Numbered from the stretch's first letter, positions 1 to 9,585 are shown. The stretch is 26,414 bases of DNA from UBA9619 sp964630665 (GCA_964630665.1 CAZVVN010000048.1:1-26414); one strand, 5' to 3'. The notes: generated by a model not told the origin, from the letters alone. Made by a program: numbers and translations.

Positions 1-395
1 ATGGTTGCGGTCGTCGCGACGCTCGATCCGCTGACCGCTGCAAACAGCGTACAGCCGGCGATATTGGTGTGAAACAGCCGGCCCGGTATCAGGTCTACCC
101 AAGGCTCAAGCCCCCTGAATAGACGTTCTGACACATCAGTTCTAAATATCAACTCTCCCATCCAGACAAAGATCGGTATTGCAGCAAGCTCCCATGTATT
201 GGCGGTGCGCCACATGGTGCCTTTCACGATGACGCCGAGCCGATCGATCGGCATATCGAGGAAAACGACCAGGCCTGTCAGACTGACCAGCGTGAGGGCA
301 GCAAACACCCAGATTCCCATTCCGAGGAACAGGAACATGACCAGCAGCACCAGTACGGCAACGAGAAGGGGTTGGGTGGAAAGAAGTTCGCCCAT
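1..395 (-). CDS. dctM: TRAP transporter large permease (DctM-like), N-terminal part
   Basis: This is the membrane subunit that carries the solute across the inner membrane in a sodium-driven TRAP importer. Translating from the ATG at 395 gives an open frame of 131 codons that runs off the left window edge, so only about the first third of a typical 430-residue protein is seen. Hydrophobic stretches fill residues 8-45. The end of the visible part reads GSSVATTAT, matching the conserved small-residue motif of DctM proteins. It starts 33 bases downstream of the small-permease stop, in the order P-Q-M usual for TRAP operons. The family is clear; the substrate cannot be told from this subunit. Confidence 0.88.
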   Translation of the reverse strand, partial: MGELLSTQPLLVAVLVLLVMFLFLGMGIWVFAALTLVSLTGLVVFLDMPIDRLGVIVKGTMWRTANTWELAAIPIFVWMGELIFRTDVSERLFRGLEPWVDLIPGRLFHTNIAGCTLFAAVSGSSVATTAT

Positions 396-428
396 GGGAT
401 GCGCTGATCTACAGTCGTACCGGACTGA

Positions 429-959
429 CTACTCGATACCAAGATTGGCTGAGCGGGTCGCATCCAGGTCTACCTGGTTAGCAAACACCCTCAGCGTATA
501 GGCCAGTAGCTGGATCCAGAAAATCACCAGGCCCACCAAAAGAAAACTCTCCGGAATCCATTGCTCTGCGTTGAGCATGGTACCGCTGGTATAACCACTC
601 TCATACTTCTTGATAACACTGCGCCCGAAATACCACAATGGCAAACCCATGGCAATCAGCGTTCCTATACAACACAAAATTTCGATGACTTTTCGTGTGC
701 GGGACAGAGGATTGATCTTCGACAACACCAGGTTGACCCGAATCAATCCACCTTTCTCCATCGTGTATCCCAACCCAAGATATGCACAGGCCGCTACGCT
801 GTATCCGATCAACTCATCCAGCGCAAAGGTGGACGTGCTGTAAACACTGCGCACGAAAATTTCCAGCAGAATGTGGCACACCATATAAATGATGATGACC
901 CCAGCAAGAATTGCAGCAGTCCGAGATACAAGGAAGACAATTTTCTGGAATGCTTTCAT
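429..959 (-). CDS. dctQ: TRAP transporter small permease (DctQ-like)
   Basis: This is the small membrane subunit of the TRAP importer, which pairs with DctM and helps recruit the binding protein. From the ATG at 959 it has 176 residues with four hydrophobic segments, as expected for DctQ. A TTG at 992 would add 11 residues, but that codon lies inside a GC-rich stem-loop, so the ATG is preferred; neither has a strong ribosome binding site. It sits between the binding protein (stop at 1054) and the large permease (start at 395) and is almost surely cotranscribed with both. Sequence conservation in DctQ is low, so the call rests on length, topology and position. Confidence 0.85.
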   Translation of the reverse strand: MKAFQKIVFLVSRTAAILAGVIIIYMVCHILLEIFVRSVYSTSTFALDELIGYSVAACAYLGLGYTMEKGGLIRVNLVLSKINPLSRTRKVIEILCCIGTLIAMGLPLWYFGRSVIKKYESGYTSGTMLNAEQWIPESFLLVGLVIFWIQLLAYTLRVFANQVDLDATRSANLGIE

Positions 960-980
960 GTGTTGACTTGCAAATGCAGT

Positions 981-1003
981 GAGCCCCCGCAAACCGGGGA
1001 CTC
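981..1003 (-). promoter_or_regulatory. Intercistronic stem-loop between dctP and dctQ
   Basis: The 23 bases form a hairpin of eight base pairs with one mismatch and a five-base loop; the arms are rich in C and G. It lies just after the binding-protein gene and before the small permease, with no T-tract on the minus strand. Such hairpins often protect the upstream message or cause partial termination, so that the periplasmic protein outnumbers its membrane partners. The structure is seen; its role is inferred. Confidence 0.5.
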
Positions 1004-1053
1004 ACCGCCGTTAGTTTCTAGGAAACTGCTACAGATACAATCTCAGCCTAGCC

Positions 1054-2073
1054 TCAGTAATTCGCTTTGTAGAAGGCATCGAACTCAGCCATGATCTTTG
1101 CTGCCTTATCCGGCCCCATATTTTGGATCCAGGCCTTCTTCAATGGCGCCGCTGCCACTTTTATGTGGTCAATCACCGAAGCTGGAACATCTTCGACATA
1201 TTCAGCACCCACCGACTTCAAAGTATCCTTGTTGGCCGAGACACGAAATCTTGCTCGCCGCCAGGCATTCTGCTCGGCCCGGTCTGCTGCTACACGAATG
1301 GCGATTTTCATGTCTTCGGGCAGCGAATTGTAGACATCAAGATTCATCGCGACCGCATTGATACCCATGGCGAAGCCGATCGAATTGAAATATTTGCAGC
1401 CCAACTCCCAGAACTTCGAGTTCACACCGCCTTCATCCGAGGTCAGGACACCCGTAATTGTGCCATTGCTTAGTGCCGGAATTACATCTGCCCAACTGAG
1501 TTGAATCGGAGAAGCCCCTGCGGCTTTTAGCACTTCAGCACCTTGCGCGTTGTATGTCCGGATTTTCAAACCCTTCAGATCCTCGGGCTTGCGAATCTTG
1601 GTCTGTTCCCAGATGCCTTGTGGAGTCCAGGGTGCGCCGTACAACAGCGTCTGGTTGTGTTTGTTAAACGCTTGTTCGTAGTAAGGCTTAGCAATGATAA
1701 ACATCGCTTCCGTCTCATTAACCGTTGTGGTGATGAACGGCAGGCTCTGGAGATCGAAAATTGGCTCTATCTTTTCCAGAGAGGAAATTGGTGTACTGGC
1801 GATAGGGACCGCCCCGTCCATGACAGCCTCAAAATGCTGTCGAGACTTAAAGCCGAGCCCCCCACCTGGATGGTTGGTGATCTCAATTCGTCCGCCACTG
1901 GTAATTGCAACCACTTTTGCAAAGTCAGCATCAGTCTGCCCAGGCAAAGAGCTGGCTTGATACTCATTGGCCAGATCAAATTTAAAATCTGCTGAGATTG
2001 CTGGATTGGTGAACCCTCCAAAGACCAACAATCCGATTACCAAATTTACTGCTGATTTGATCATACGTTTCAT
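1054..2073 (-). CDS. dctP: TRAP transporter substrate-binding protein (DctP family)
   Basis: This is the periplasmic receptor that binds the solute and delivers it to the DctQM membrane complex. The protein has 339 residues from the ATG at 2073, which has GGAGGA 7 bases upstream; an ATG 15 bases earlier lies before that site and is less likely. Residues 1-26 are a Sec signal peptide ending in NPAISA. The family core is visible in GLKIRTYNAQGAEVLKAAG followed by SWADVIPALSNGTI, where DctP proteins place the arginine and residues that hold an organic acid ligand. It is the first gene of the minus-strand operon. Neighbouring hydantoinase and oxidase genes suggest a cyclic amide or amino-acid derivative as ligand, but this is inference. 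Confidence 0.93.
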   Translation of the reverse strand: MKRMIKSAVNLVIGLLVFGGFTNPAISADFKFDLANEYQASSLPGQTDADFAKVVAITSGGRIEITNHPGGGLGFKSRQHFEAVMDGAVPIASTPISSLEKIEPIFDLQSLPFITTTVNETEAMFIIAKPYYEQAFNKHNQTLLYGAPWTPQGIWEQTKIRKPEDLKGLKIRTYNAQGAEVLKAAGASPIQLSWADVIPALSNGTITGVLTSDEGGVNSKFWELGCKYFNSIGFAMGINAVAMNLDVYNSLPEDMKIAIRVAADRAEQNAWRRARFRVSANKDTLKSVGAEYVEDVPASVIDHIKVAAAPLKKAWIQNMGPDKAAKIMAEFDAFYKANY

Positions 2074-2301
2074 GGTTGATTCCTCCATGCTTTGTTAACA
2101 ACATTTGTATACGGGACAGCCATGTTACCACAGCACATTTTGCTGCTCTACTCAACAAGGGCTGCTGATATAGAATGTCGGTCCGCCTCAGAGTTCCTCT
2201 ATATTCTCCTGTGGAGCAAGGGCCTAAAATACTGATCAAGAATGCAAAATCGACATCCTTAACTTAGAGTTACAAAAAAGGGATACACCCAAGAGGTCCT
2301 C
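2074..2301. promoter_or_regulatory. Divergent promoter region between the TRAP operon and the oxidase-hyuAB operon
   Basis: About 230 bases separate two divergent starts, so promoters for both operons should lie here. A TTGTATAC element at 2104-2111 resembles half of the TNGTNNNACNA operators used by GntR/FCD-type regulators, but no full palindrome is present. I could not pick a convincing -35/-10 pair. An AGAGGT element at 2293-2298 serves the oxidase gene. Confidence 0.35.
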
Positions 2302-3474
2302 ATGGCAAAGCAAACTTATGACGTAGTGGTCGTTGGTGCCGGAATTCTAGGTTCAACGACAGCATATTACTTGAAGAGAAATGGTGTTTCGAAAGTGCTG
2401 CTGCTCGACCGTGGAGATGCGGCATCTGGTGGTACTGGCAAGAGTGCCGCAATAGTTCGCTCGTATTATTCGGTACCCGTGATGGCCCGCCTTGCCGGGG
2501 AAGCGGTTATGCTGTTCCACAACCTTGAAGAAGAGATTGGGGTTGACGGTGGGTTCCACGCCACGGGATTTACCCAACTGGTGCCGCCCGACTGGGTCGA
2601 TACAGCCAAGATGCTTGTAGCGATGCACCAGTCGCTGGGAGTTGATACTGATTTTGTAGGCAAGCAGGATTGGGAAACACGCTTCCCCTGGCTCGAGCCG
2701 GAAGGCCTTGGAGCCATCGTCTTCGAGGCAGCGAGTGGTTATGCCGATCCTGTACAGACCACTGAAGGTTTCGTAAATGCCTTCCAGAATCTCGGTGGTC
2801 AATTTCAGCCCGGCACGCCAGTTCGAGGACTGGTGCGTGATGGTGATCGCATAACGGGCGTCATTCTGGAAAGTGAACAGATCACCGCCGCTGCCGTAGT
2901 CAATGCCGCAGGCCCGTGGTCGACTTTTCTCGCCAAGAGTGCAGATATTGATCTACCCATCAGAGCAGTACGAGAACAAGACAGTGTCTGGGAAGTTCGT
3001 CCGGGTCGCGCTTTGCCCAGTACCCCCGTTTCCAATCCGATCGAGGCAACCTACATGCGCCCGATGGGTGAGGGCCGCTGGCTTTTCGGCCGGGGCTATC
3101 CGAAACCTTATTTCGACGTCGATCCTTATAACTACAAAGAATCAGCTGATGAGGACTTCGTTCTCGACCTGCGTGATCGGTGGTGCCAAAGAATCCCTTC
3201 ATTGCAGGGGTCAAAGCTTCTACACGCTTACGCCGCCCTTTATGACGTGACTCCGGACTGGATCCCATTTGTGGGACCCCGTGAAGGACTCGATGGGTAT
3301 TACGATGCAGCAGGTGGTAGCGGGCACGCGTTTAAGACCGGCCCTATTTTTGGCCGGGAACTGGCCGAGTGGATTGTCGAGAACAGTGTGCGTGATGATT
3401 TTCGCCAGTTCAGCCATGATCGCCTGGCCGCGGGAAACTCTTTTGACCAGGCCTTTGGCGGCAATCGGGTATAG
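2302..3474 (+). CDS. FAD-dependent amine/amino-acid oxidase (DAO family, sarcosine oxidase beta-like)
   Basis: This is a flavoprotein of the DAO family, which oxidises an amine or N-methyl amino acid at the C-N bond. The 390-residue protein opens with the FAD-binding Rossmann motif GAGILG at residues 12-17 and an acidic residue (LLDRG, D36) that binds the ribose. The C-terminal FAD-binding part reads TPDWIPFVGP then DAAGGSGHAFKTGP, matching the GxSGHG-like region of sarcosine and dimethylglycine oxidases. It is the first gene of a tight operon, with hyuA starting 10 bases after its stop. That neighbourhood suggests it oxidises a product of hydantoinase action, such as sarcosine from N-methylhydantoin. 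Its exact substrate is not known. Confidence 0.9.
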   Translation: MAKQTYDVVVVGAGILGSTTAYYLKRNGVSKVLLLDRGDAASGGTGKSAAIVRSYYSVPVMARLAGEAVMLFHNLEEEIGVDGGFHATGFTQLVPPDWVDTAKMLVAMHQSLGVDTDFVGKQDWETRFPWLEPEGLGAIVFEAASGYADPVQTTEGFVNAFQNLGGQFQPGTPVRGLVRDGDRITGVILESEQITAAAVVNAAGPWSTFLAKSADIDLPIRAVREQDSVWEVRPGRALPSTPVSNPIEATYMRPMGEGRWLFGRGYPKPYFDVDPYNYKESADEDFVLDLRDRWCQRIPSLQGSKLLHAYAALYDVTPDWIPFVGPREGLDGYYDAAGGSGHAFKTGPIFGRELAEWIVENSVRDDFRQFSHDRLAAGNSFDQAFGGNRV

Positions 3475-3484
3475 GTGATCTGTC

Positions 3485-5602
3485 ATGGTCGTGAATGAAG
3501 TAAAAAGGCGATTTCGAATTGGTGTCGATACCGGCGGCACCTTCACGGATGTTGTGCTGGTCGATGAAGCCAGCGGTGAAATACTAGTAGCTAAAGTCGC
3601 AACAGTACCAGCCGACCCGTCAATCGGTTGCATGAATGGAATCGAGAAAGCACTCGCGGCTTATGGTCTGGATCCTGGCGATATTGCATTTACAGTACAC
3701 GGTACAACGATAGCCACGAACACAATCATAGAAGGCAAAGGAGCAAGGGCCGGCCTCATCACCTGCGAGGGTTTTCGCGACGTGCTGGAAATCGCCTACC
3801 AGACACGGCCGAGTCTGTACGATATTTTCTACGACAAACCGACGCCATTGATACCCCGTTATCTATGCCGGGGCGTTACCCAGCGAACAGGCCCGGATGG
3901 TGAGACTGTCACAGCACTGGATGAGAAGTCGGTTAGGTCAGTTGTGGATTTTCTTCTCGAAGAACAAGTGGAAGCTGTCGCAGTCGCATTGCTGCACGCC
4001 TACAAGAACCCGGAACCTGAACGGCGAATTGCACAGATACTCGCAGAAATGTGTCCGGAATTACCAGTTGTACTGTCATCCGACATCAGCCCCGAATACC
4101 GAGAGTACCCTCGCACCAGCACCACGGTCGTCAACACCGTCCTGTTGCCCCGCGTTGGTCCTTACATCGCTCACTTAGAGGCAAAACTTGAAGTCCGCGG
4201 AATCCGATCCGGGCTCCACCTGATGAGTTCATCCGGTGGAATTATTGCGGCGAATATCGCTAAGCGCCAACCAGTACAGATGGTGGAATCGGGCCCGGCT
4301 GCCGGCGTGATCGGCGCTGCATTCGTTGCTGCTCGTTCCGGATATGAGAATCTTCTCGCGCTGGACATCGGTGGTACAACGGCAAAACTCGCAGTAGTAA
4401 ACGATGGCCAACCTAATATTGCGGAACAGTTTGAAGTTGGCGCGAGTGCAGTCGCGAATGTAACGGCACAACGGGGCCAGGGCTATCCTGTCCTGACTCC
4501 GGTCATCAGCCTGGTCGAAATCGGAGCTGGCGGAGGGTCGATCGCGCACCTTGACCCTGGTGGCGCACTAACGGTCGGTCCACAAAGCGCTGGAGCTGAT
4601 CCGGGGCCCGCGTGTTATGGCCAAGGCGGTCACGAACCTACCCTGACTGATGCCAACCTCATACTCGGTAGGATCAACCCGGATTTCTTCCTCGGTGGCG
4701 AAGCGAAACTGGACGTTGAACTTGCGCGACAAGCGGTCATGGAACATGCAGCTCGCCCCACTGGGCTCGACCTGTTGGAAGCCGCCAACGCCATCATTGA
4801 CATCGCCAATGCAAAGATGGTCAGCGCTCTGTACTTTATCTCCGTCGAACAGGGCATTGATCCCCGTGATTACGTGCTGGTGCCATCGGGGGGTGCCGGA
4901 CCAATGCAGGCGGTCTCAATTGCTAAAGCCCTTGGCGTAACTAAAGTTCTGATTCCACCAACCCCCGGACTGAACTCAGCTGTGGGTATGCTGGCAACTG
5001 ATCTCAAACACGAGGTGGTCCGAACCCATATGCAGGAAACCATGCAGACCGATCCACAACAGCTCGCCGGCATTTACGACGAACTTGAATCTGCGACCCG
5101 CAGCCTGCTCCTGGAACAGGAAGTCAGTGATGCCGACATCACTGTGACCCGGGAGGTCGGCATGTGCTATGTCGGGCAGTCGTATCAACTGCGGGTGTCT
5201 CTGCCCACTACCATCGACAATCAGGCCGCTGCCAGACTGGCCGATGCGTTCCATTCTCGACACGCGGAAACCTACGGTTTTGCGAACGAACAGGAACCGA
5301 CCCAGATCGTCAACCTGCGGGTGGTCGGTATAGGCGCCGTTGACCGACCCGTGCTGCAACAGCTCGAAGAAGCAACAGATTCTCCATCCAGGGCCATCAA
5401 GGGGAGCAGGCAGGTATATTTTGCCGAGTCCAATGGACTGATCGAGGTTGACCTTTATGATCGGGAGAAATTACTTGCAGGGGATACTTTCTCTGGACCA
5501 GCCATCATCGAACAGATGGATACAACCGTGGTCATTTCACCCGATACCCGCGTTGCAGTAGAAAAGTCAGGCAACCTCATCGTTCATCTTGATCACAACT
5601 AA
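3485..5602 (+). CDS. hyuA: Hydantoinase/oxoprolinase subunit A (HyuA)
   Basis: HyuA is the ATP-binding subunit of the ATP-dependent hydantoinase/5-oxoprolinase family, which phosphorylates a cyclic amide so that the ring can be opened. The protein has 705 residues, usual for the family. The N-terminal domain has the signature DTGGTFTD at residues 15-22. The middle actin-fold domain shows LALDIGGTTAKLAVV and GAGGGSIA, followed by the SAGADPGPACYG stretch. The ATG at 3485 is preceded by AGGTGAT. It begins 10 bases after the oxidase stop and is followed at once by hyuB, so the three are very likely one transcript. N-methylhydantoin, hydantoin, oxoproline or acetophenone-like substrates are all possible in this family. 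Confidence 0.93.
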   Translation: MVVNEVKRRFRIGVDTGGTFTDVVLVDEASGEILVAKVATVPADPSIGCMNGIEKALAAYGLDPGDIAFTVHGTTIATNTIIEGKGARAGLITCEGFRDVLEIAYQTRPSLYDIFYDKPTPLIPRYLCRGVTQRTGPDGETVTALDEKSVRSVVDFLLEEQVEAVAVALLHAYKNPEPERRIAQILAEMCPELPVVLSSDISPEYREYPRTSTTVVNTVLLPRVGPYIAHLEAKLEVRGIRSGLHLMSSSGGIIAANIAKRQPVQMVESGPAAGVIGAAFVAARSGYENLLALDIGGTTAKLAVVNDGQPNIAEQFEVGASAVANVTAQRGQGYPVLTPVISLVEIGAGGGSIAHLDPGGALTVGPQSAGADPGPACYGQGGHEPTLTDANLILGRINPDFFLGGEAKLDVELARQAVMEHAARPTGLDLLEAANAIIDIANAKMVSALYFISVEQGIDPRDYVLVPSGGAGPMQAVSIAKALGVTKVLIPPTPGLNSAVGMLATDLKHEVVRTHMQETMQTDPQQLAGIYDELESATRSLLLEQEVSDADITVTREVGMCYVGQSYQLRVSLPTTIDNQAAARLADAFHSRHAETYGFANEQEPTQIVNLRVVGIGAVDRPVLQQLEEATDSPSRAIKGSRQVYFAESNGLIEVDLYDREKLLAGDTFSGPAIIEQMDTTVVISPDTRVAVEKSGNLIVHLDHN

Positions 5603-5636
5603 CCGGAATCCCATAACCGAGCCCGGAGTGTCCTCC

Positions 5637-7340
5637 ATGACTCCAGACCAAAAACAATCATCCACACCCGAGCGGCCAGCAATGGACCCGGTCACCTTCG
5701 AGGTCATCCGTAATGCCGTAGTGAATATGACTGAGGAGATGGCAGTCACGGTGCGCCGCGCGGCATTTTCAACGAATATCAAGACCCGGGCAGATTTCTC
5801 CTGTGCCTTCTTCGATTCGAAACTGCGTTGTATCGCCCAGTCGTTTGCACAACCCGCCCATCTCGTTGCTATGGCGACGATCGCACCAGTCTCGATCCGA
5901 GAATTCGGTCCTAGTCATCTCGATGCAGGCGACGCGATTGTGGTCAACGATCCTCACCGAGGTGCCAGTCACCTCAACGACGTCACAATCATCAGCCCCG
6001 TGGAAATCCATGGCCAGCGTATCGGGTACGTTGCAAATATGGCTCACCACGTAGATGTAGGCGGCTCGTCTCCAGCAAGCCTCGGCGTCAACAAGGAACT
6101 CTGTCAGGAAGGAATCATCCTACCACCGACTCGCATTGCGAGGAGGGGAGAGATTGATGACAACGTGATCAAACTGATTCTGGCTAACCTACGTGCTCCG
6201 CGGGAGACAAATGGCGATCTGAGAGCACAAATGTCTGCCAACGTGGTGGGCATCCGACGTATGGCTGCACTGCAGGCCAAATACTCAGCAGAACTGCTCG
6301 AGATATTCTTCGATGAGCTGATCGACTATACCGACCGCTGGACAGAACGTGCGTTTCGGTCACTGCCCGAGGGAACCTACGAAGCCGAAGGCTACCGGGA
6401 TGATGATGGATTCAGTGATGAACCTGTGCTGTTGAAAGTCAAGGTCACCATCAAGGACGGGCATGTACATCTTGATCCGTCAGGATCGTCCCAGCAGCGA
6501 ATGAGCCCCATCAACTGTGTTCGGCCGATGGCGAAATGTGGAATTGCTTACGTTGCCCGCTGTCTGGTCGACGATGGAATTCCGGTAAACGACGGCTTTC
6601 TGAATCGTGTCCATGTCGATGGTCCAGACGGCCTGGTATGCACAGCGACTCGCCCAGCTGCGGTAGTTGGCGGCTGGGAACTGGTCTCCCGCATGGCCGA
6701 GTTGATTTTTCGCTCACTGCACCCGGTAATGCCCGATCGAATTCCAGCAGCTGGGAAAGGCTGTATCGTGAATATCGGCTTTGGCGGTCCTGATCCCCGC
6801 CGTGGCGAATACTATTGCTACATGGAGACCATTGCCGGTGGCAACGGGGCTCGACCAACAAAAGACGGGCCGGATGGCGTACAAACGAATCTTCAGAATA
6901 CGGAAAATGCACCAATCGAGGAAGTCGAACTGCACTACCCGATCCGTGTCAAGCGTTATGAACTGATCACCGACAGTTGTGGCGCTGGCCGATACCGCGG
7001 CGGTATGGCGATTCGCCGTGATTTCGAATTCCCTTACGCCGAATGCTCATGGACGGTATTGTCAGATGGCCGCAAGTTTGCCCCTTGGGGCCTTATGGGT
7101 GGTCATGAAGGCACCTGTGCGAGGTTTATCTTTGACCCTGAAGGCGAACATCGCGACCTGCCTTCGAAATGTACCGTTGAAGTACCCAAGGGTGGCTGTG
7201 TCCGGGTTGAGACACCGGGTGCCGGCGGCTTTGGCGAGCCACAGGCACGCGATAGAAATGCGGTCCAAAGAGACCTGCGGGATGACAAGATCAGTGCAGA
7301 TTCCGCGCGTAAGGACTATGGACTTGATATACCGGCCTGA
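5637..7340 (+). CDS. hyuB: Hydantoinase/oxoprolinase subunit B (HyuB)
   Basis: HyuB is the partner subunit that completes ring hydrolysis after activation by HyuA. From the ATG at 5637, which has GGAG 8 bases upstream, it has 567 residues, normal for the family. A TTG at 5589 would overlap the hyuA stop and add 16 poorly conserved residues. Family signatures are DPVTFEVIRNAV near the N-terminus, the RADFSCAFFD segment, NDPHRGASHLND (usually NDPYxGGTHLPD) and the AHHVDVGG segment, which in relatives contribute metal ligands. The C-terminus ends in the glycine-rich ETPGAGGFG motif. It is the last gene of the plus-strand operon and converges with the amidohydrolase. Confidence 0.93.
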   Translation: MTPDQKQSSTPERPAMDPVTFEVIRNAVVNMTEEMAVTVRRAAFSTNIKTRADFSCAFFDSKLRCIAQSFAQPAHLVAMATIAPVSIREFGPSHLDAGDAIVVNDPHRGASHLNDVTIISPVEIHGQRIGYVANMAHHVDVGGSSPASLGVNKELCQEGIILPPTRIARRGEIDDNVIKLILANLRAPRETNGDLRAQMSANVVGIRRMAALQAKYSAELLEIFFDELIDYTDRWTERAFRSLPEGTYEAEGYRDDDGFSDEPVLLKVKVTIKDGHVHLDPSGSSQQRMSPINCVRPMAKCGIAYVARCLVDDGIPVNDGFLNRVHVDGPDGLVCTATRPAAVVGGWELVSRMAELIFRSLHPVMPDRIPAAGKGCIVNIGFGGPDPRRGEYYCYMETIAGGNGARPTKDGPDGVQTNLQNTENAPIEEVELHYPIRVKRYELITDSCGAGRYRGGMAIRRDFEFPYAECSWTVLSDGRKFAPWGLMGGHEGTCARFIFDPEGEHRDLPSKCTVEVPKGGCVRVETPGAGGFGEPQARDRNAVQRDLRDDKISADSARKDYGLDIPA

Positions 7341-7478
7341 CTGCAACCTTGATGATCGGCACAGCCGAAAACTCCATAGCTAGGACTGCAAGGAATCAAA
7401 TCGTGCAAGTTTTCCCTTGTGTGCCCACATTCAGGATCGCCCTTTCAGGTCAGGGCTTACAAATGGTAGAACTTCTGA

Positions 7479-8729
7479 TCAGTTAGTTTTCGTCGAGATT
7501 AGTTGATTTTTATAAATAATCCCATCCTTCATGACCAGCTTCAGATATTTCTCCGGATCCTGAAGGATCCCAAGATTTTCCAAGGGATTGCCCGCTAGGG
7601 CAATAATATCGGCTCGTTTTCCGGGACTCAGATCACCGATTTCCTCTGTCAGGTTGAACAGTTCGGCAGCAGTCAGCGTAGCCGAAGCAATTACTTCCAA
7701 AGGCGATTGAAAAGCGCTTCGAATTGAGAATTCCAGCAGCTGGTGTCTATGCATTGGTCCAAGGAGGTCAGTGCCATAAACCATCTTGACTCCTCTGGAA
7801 TGTGCGTGTGCATGGGTAGCCTTTCCCGCATCGACCACCTCGAATACCTTGTCACACATTTCCTTGGGCATACCGCCAGCAACACCTTCTGTTCCCAAAA
7901 CCTCGTGTGTAGACATGGTTGGAACCAGAAACGCATCTCTTTCTAGTAGCAGGTCGATCGTTGAATCATCAATCAGATTACCGTGTTCAATAGAACGTAC
8001 ACCATTCTTCAGAGCCCTGTTTGCTGCACGAGCGGTATAAACATGGGCGGCAACATAAGTCTCGGCAGCTTCTGCCTCCTGAACAGCTGCTGTAATTTCC
8101 CCCTCGGAGAACTGCGTATTGCCGATCCGATCAGTCGGAGAGGCGACCCCGCCCGCAGCCATGATTTTGATGAAGTGGGCACCTTTACGAATCTCGTCCC
8201 GGCAGGCGCGCCGGACTTCTGAAACCCCATCCGCGATGACGCCGAGACCGGCACAGCAGGTGCAACTGTCCCAGTTCTCTCCAGGGCCTCTCATGTCGCC
8301 GTGCCCACCAGTCTGCGAGATGGCGTGGCCACTGAAAAGAAGTCGGGGTCCGGTGATATACCCTTCTTCAATTGCTTTTGCGAGACCGTAATCAGCACCA
8401 CCGCAATCCCTTACGGTTGTAAATCCTCGCTGCAACATGCCCAGAAGTATTTCTGAGGCGCGAGCCGTGGTGTACATCGGCGACCAGCGCAGCAGATCGG
8501 GAAAGCTTGCAGTTCCCGCTGTAACATGAACATGGGCGTCACAGAGGCCCGGCATAAGAGTTGCCCCGTTTACGTCAAACACCGATTCACAAACGCCGAT
8601 CGGGGTGTTGGATACTTCCGCAATCCGACCTGATTCGATCACGATATTGATGGGCCCGGTCACTGTACCTGCTTTAGGGTCAAGCAGGTTGGCGTTGGTT
8701 AATGCTGTACTCGATGGATGCCTTGACAT
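7479..8729 (-). CDS. Metal-dependent amidohydrolase (imidazolonepropionase-like)
   Basis: This is a cytoplasmic TIM-barrel hydrolase of the amidohydrolase superfamily, which cleaves C-N bonds in cyclic or linear amides or dipeptides. All expected metal-site residues are present in its 416 residues: HVH at 66-68, K188 (HFIKIMAAGG, likely the carboxylated lysine), H229, H249 (SIEHGN) and D321 (YGTDLL). The layout resembles imidazolonepropionase and the related Xaa-Pro dipeptidase-like enzymes. It is last in a minus-strand set after the fused oxoprolinase and cupin genes, although 206 bases separate it from the cupin gene. This context suggests a step next to ring opening of the same compound, but no substrate can be assigned. 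Confidence 0.88.
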   Translation of the reverse strand: MSRHPSSTALTNANLLDPKAGTVTGPINIVIESGRIAEVSNTPIGVCESVFDVNGATLMPGLCDAHVHVTAGTASFPDLLRWSPMYTTARASEILLGMLQRGFTTVRDCGGADYGLAKAIEEGYITGPRLLFSGHAISQTGGHGDMRGPGENWDSCTCCAGLGVIADGVSEVRRACRDEIRKGAHFIKIMAAGGVASPTDRIGNTQFSEGEITAAVQEAEAAETYVAAHVYTARAANRALKNGVRSIEHGNLIDDSTIDLLLERDAFLVPTMSTHEVLGTEGVAGGMPKEMCDKVFEVVDAGKATHAHAHSRGVKMVYGTDLLGPMHRHQLLEFSIRSAFQSPLEVIASATLTAAELFNLTEEIGDLSPGKRADIIALAGNPLENLGILQDPEKYLKLVMKDGIIYKNQLISTKTN

Positions 8730-8935
8730 CTGTCTGTGCCTATTGGTTGAGACTTGGTTCTTTGAGGTGAGGTTGAAACCACCATATCCGGTGTATAGCC
8801 GAGTCGTTTACAGGGCGCAAATTCAATTGCTGATCAAATATGAGCGTATTTAACATAGCTGATCGCTGAAACCCTGTCATTGACCTTCGGAACACTGAAT
8901 GGATCCCCTGCCGTATATCGGTCGAAATCAATCGA

Positions 8936-9475
8936 CTATTGATCTCCAACTACCCGTAAATCGCCTTGCGGGATCTCCGACGCCGGGACTTGAGTGCCGC
9001 TGTCGTTAATCTCCTGGATTATTTTGGGATCCCAGAAGATCTCAGGCCCTTGCTGATCTGTGCTCATCACCATCAGGAATGCAGCTTCAGCGGCAACATT
9101 TGTTGCCGAGTGCATCAAATTGGGTGGAACATTAAGCACATCCCAGGGTTCCAGCGTCACAGACGATTCACCGTCGTCGCCGAGACCAATCACCCAACTT
9201 CCAGACATTGGTATGAAAATCTCAGGGGTATCGTGCTTATGAAGACCGATGCCTTTCTGGGATTCGCATCGAACGTAAATCAGATTAAAACCCTCGATGC
9301 GATTTAGAGACTTCGCATCCGTAGCCGCTTCCGTTGGCCTGCCAACGATAGAGAATCGCTGCCGGTCATAGCGGGACAGCGCCATATCAATCGGCTGAAA
9401 GTTAGATTGATGCTGGCTGATTTCTCCGAAGCGGATGAGATGCTGTTCGATGTCCTGTGTCGATAGTGTCGCCAC
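8936..9475 (-). CDS. Cupin-domain protein
   Basis: This is a small beta-barrel protein of the cupin superfamily, either a metal-dependent enzyme or a sensor. The 179-residue frame has the first cupin motif at GIGLHKHDTPEIFIPMSGSW (two His, one Glu) and the second at WDVLNVPPNLMHSATNV, which supplies the last histidine, so a metal site looks complete. The GTG at 9475 is chosen because GGGGAGG lies about 8 bases upstream. It lies 110 bases after the fused oxoprolinase gene on the same strand and precedes the amidohydrolase, so it probably belongs to that catabolic group. Isomerase, hydrolase or ligand-binding roles are all possible. Confidence 0.85.
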   Translation of the reverse strand: MATLSTQDIEQHLIRFGEISQHQSNFQPIDMALSRYDRQRFSIVGRPTEAATDAKSLNRIEGFNLIYVRCESQKGIGLHKHDTPEIFIPMSGSWVIGLGDDGESSVTLEPWDVLNVPPNLMHSATNVAAEAAFLMVMSTDQQGPEIFWDPKIIQEINDSGTQVPASEIPQGDLRVVGDQ

Positions 9476-9585
9476 GGCCCGGTCCTCCCCATGATCTGTC
9501 CGATAAATTTATTGGTACATCCTTCAAGCAAAGCATAACTTGCCTGTTGCCGGAACATCAACAACAGGGATTGGAGGTGACTCGA

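Noticed and set aside
7439..7456. A short inverted repeat (GCCCT/AGGGC) between the convergent hyuB and amidohydrolase genes as a shared terminator.
   Set aside because: The stem has only five pairs with an eight-base loop and no T-tract on either strand.
9543..9568. A CCTGTTG/CAACAGG hairpin after the fused oxoprolinase gene as a terminator.
   Set aside because: There is no T-tract, and the cupin gene follows on the same strand. It may be an intercistronic hairpin, but the support is weak.
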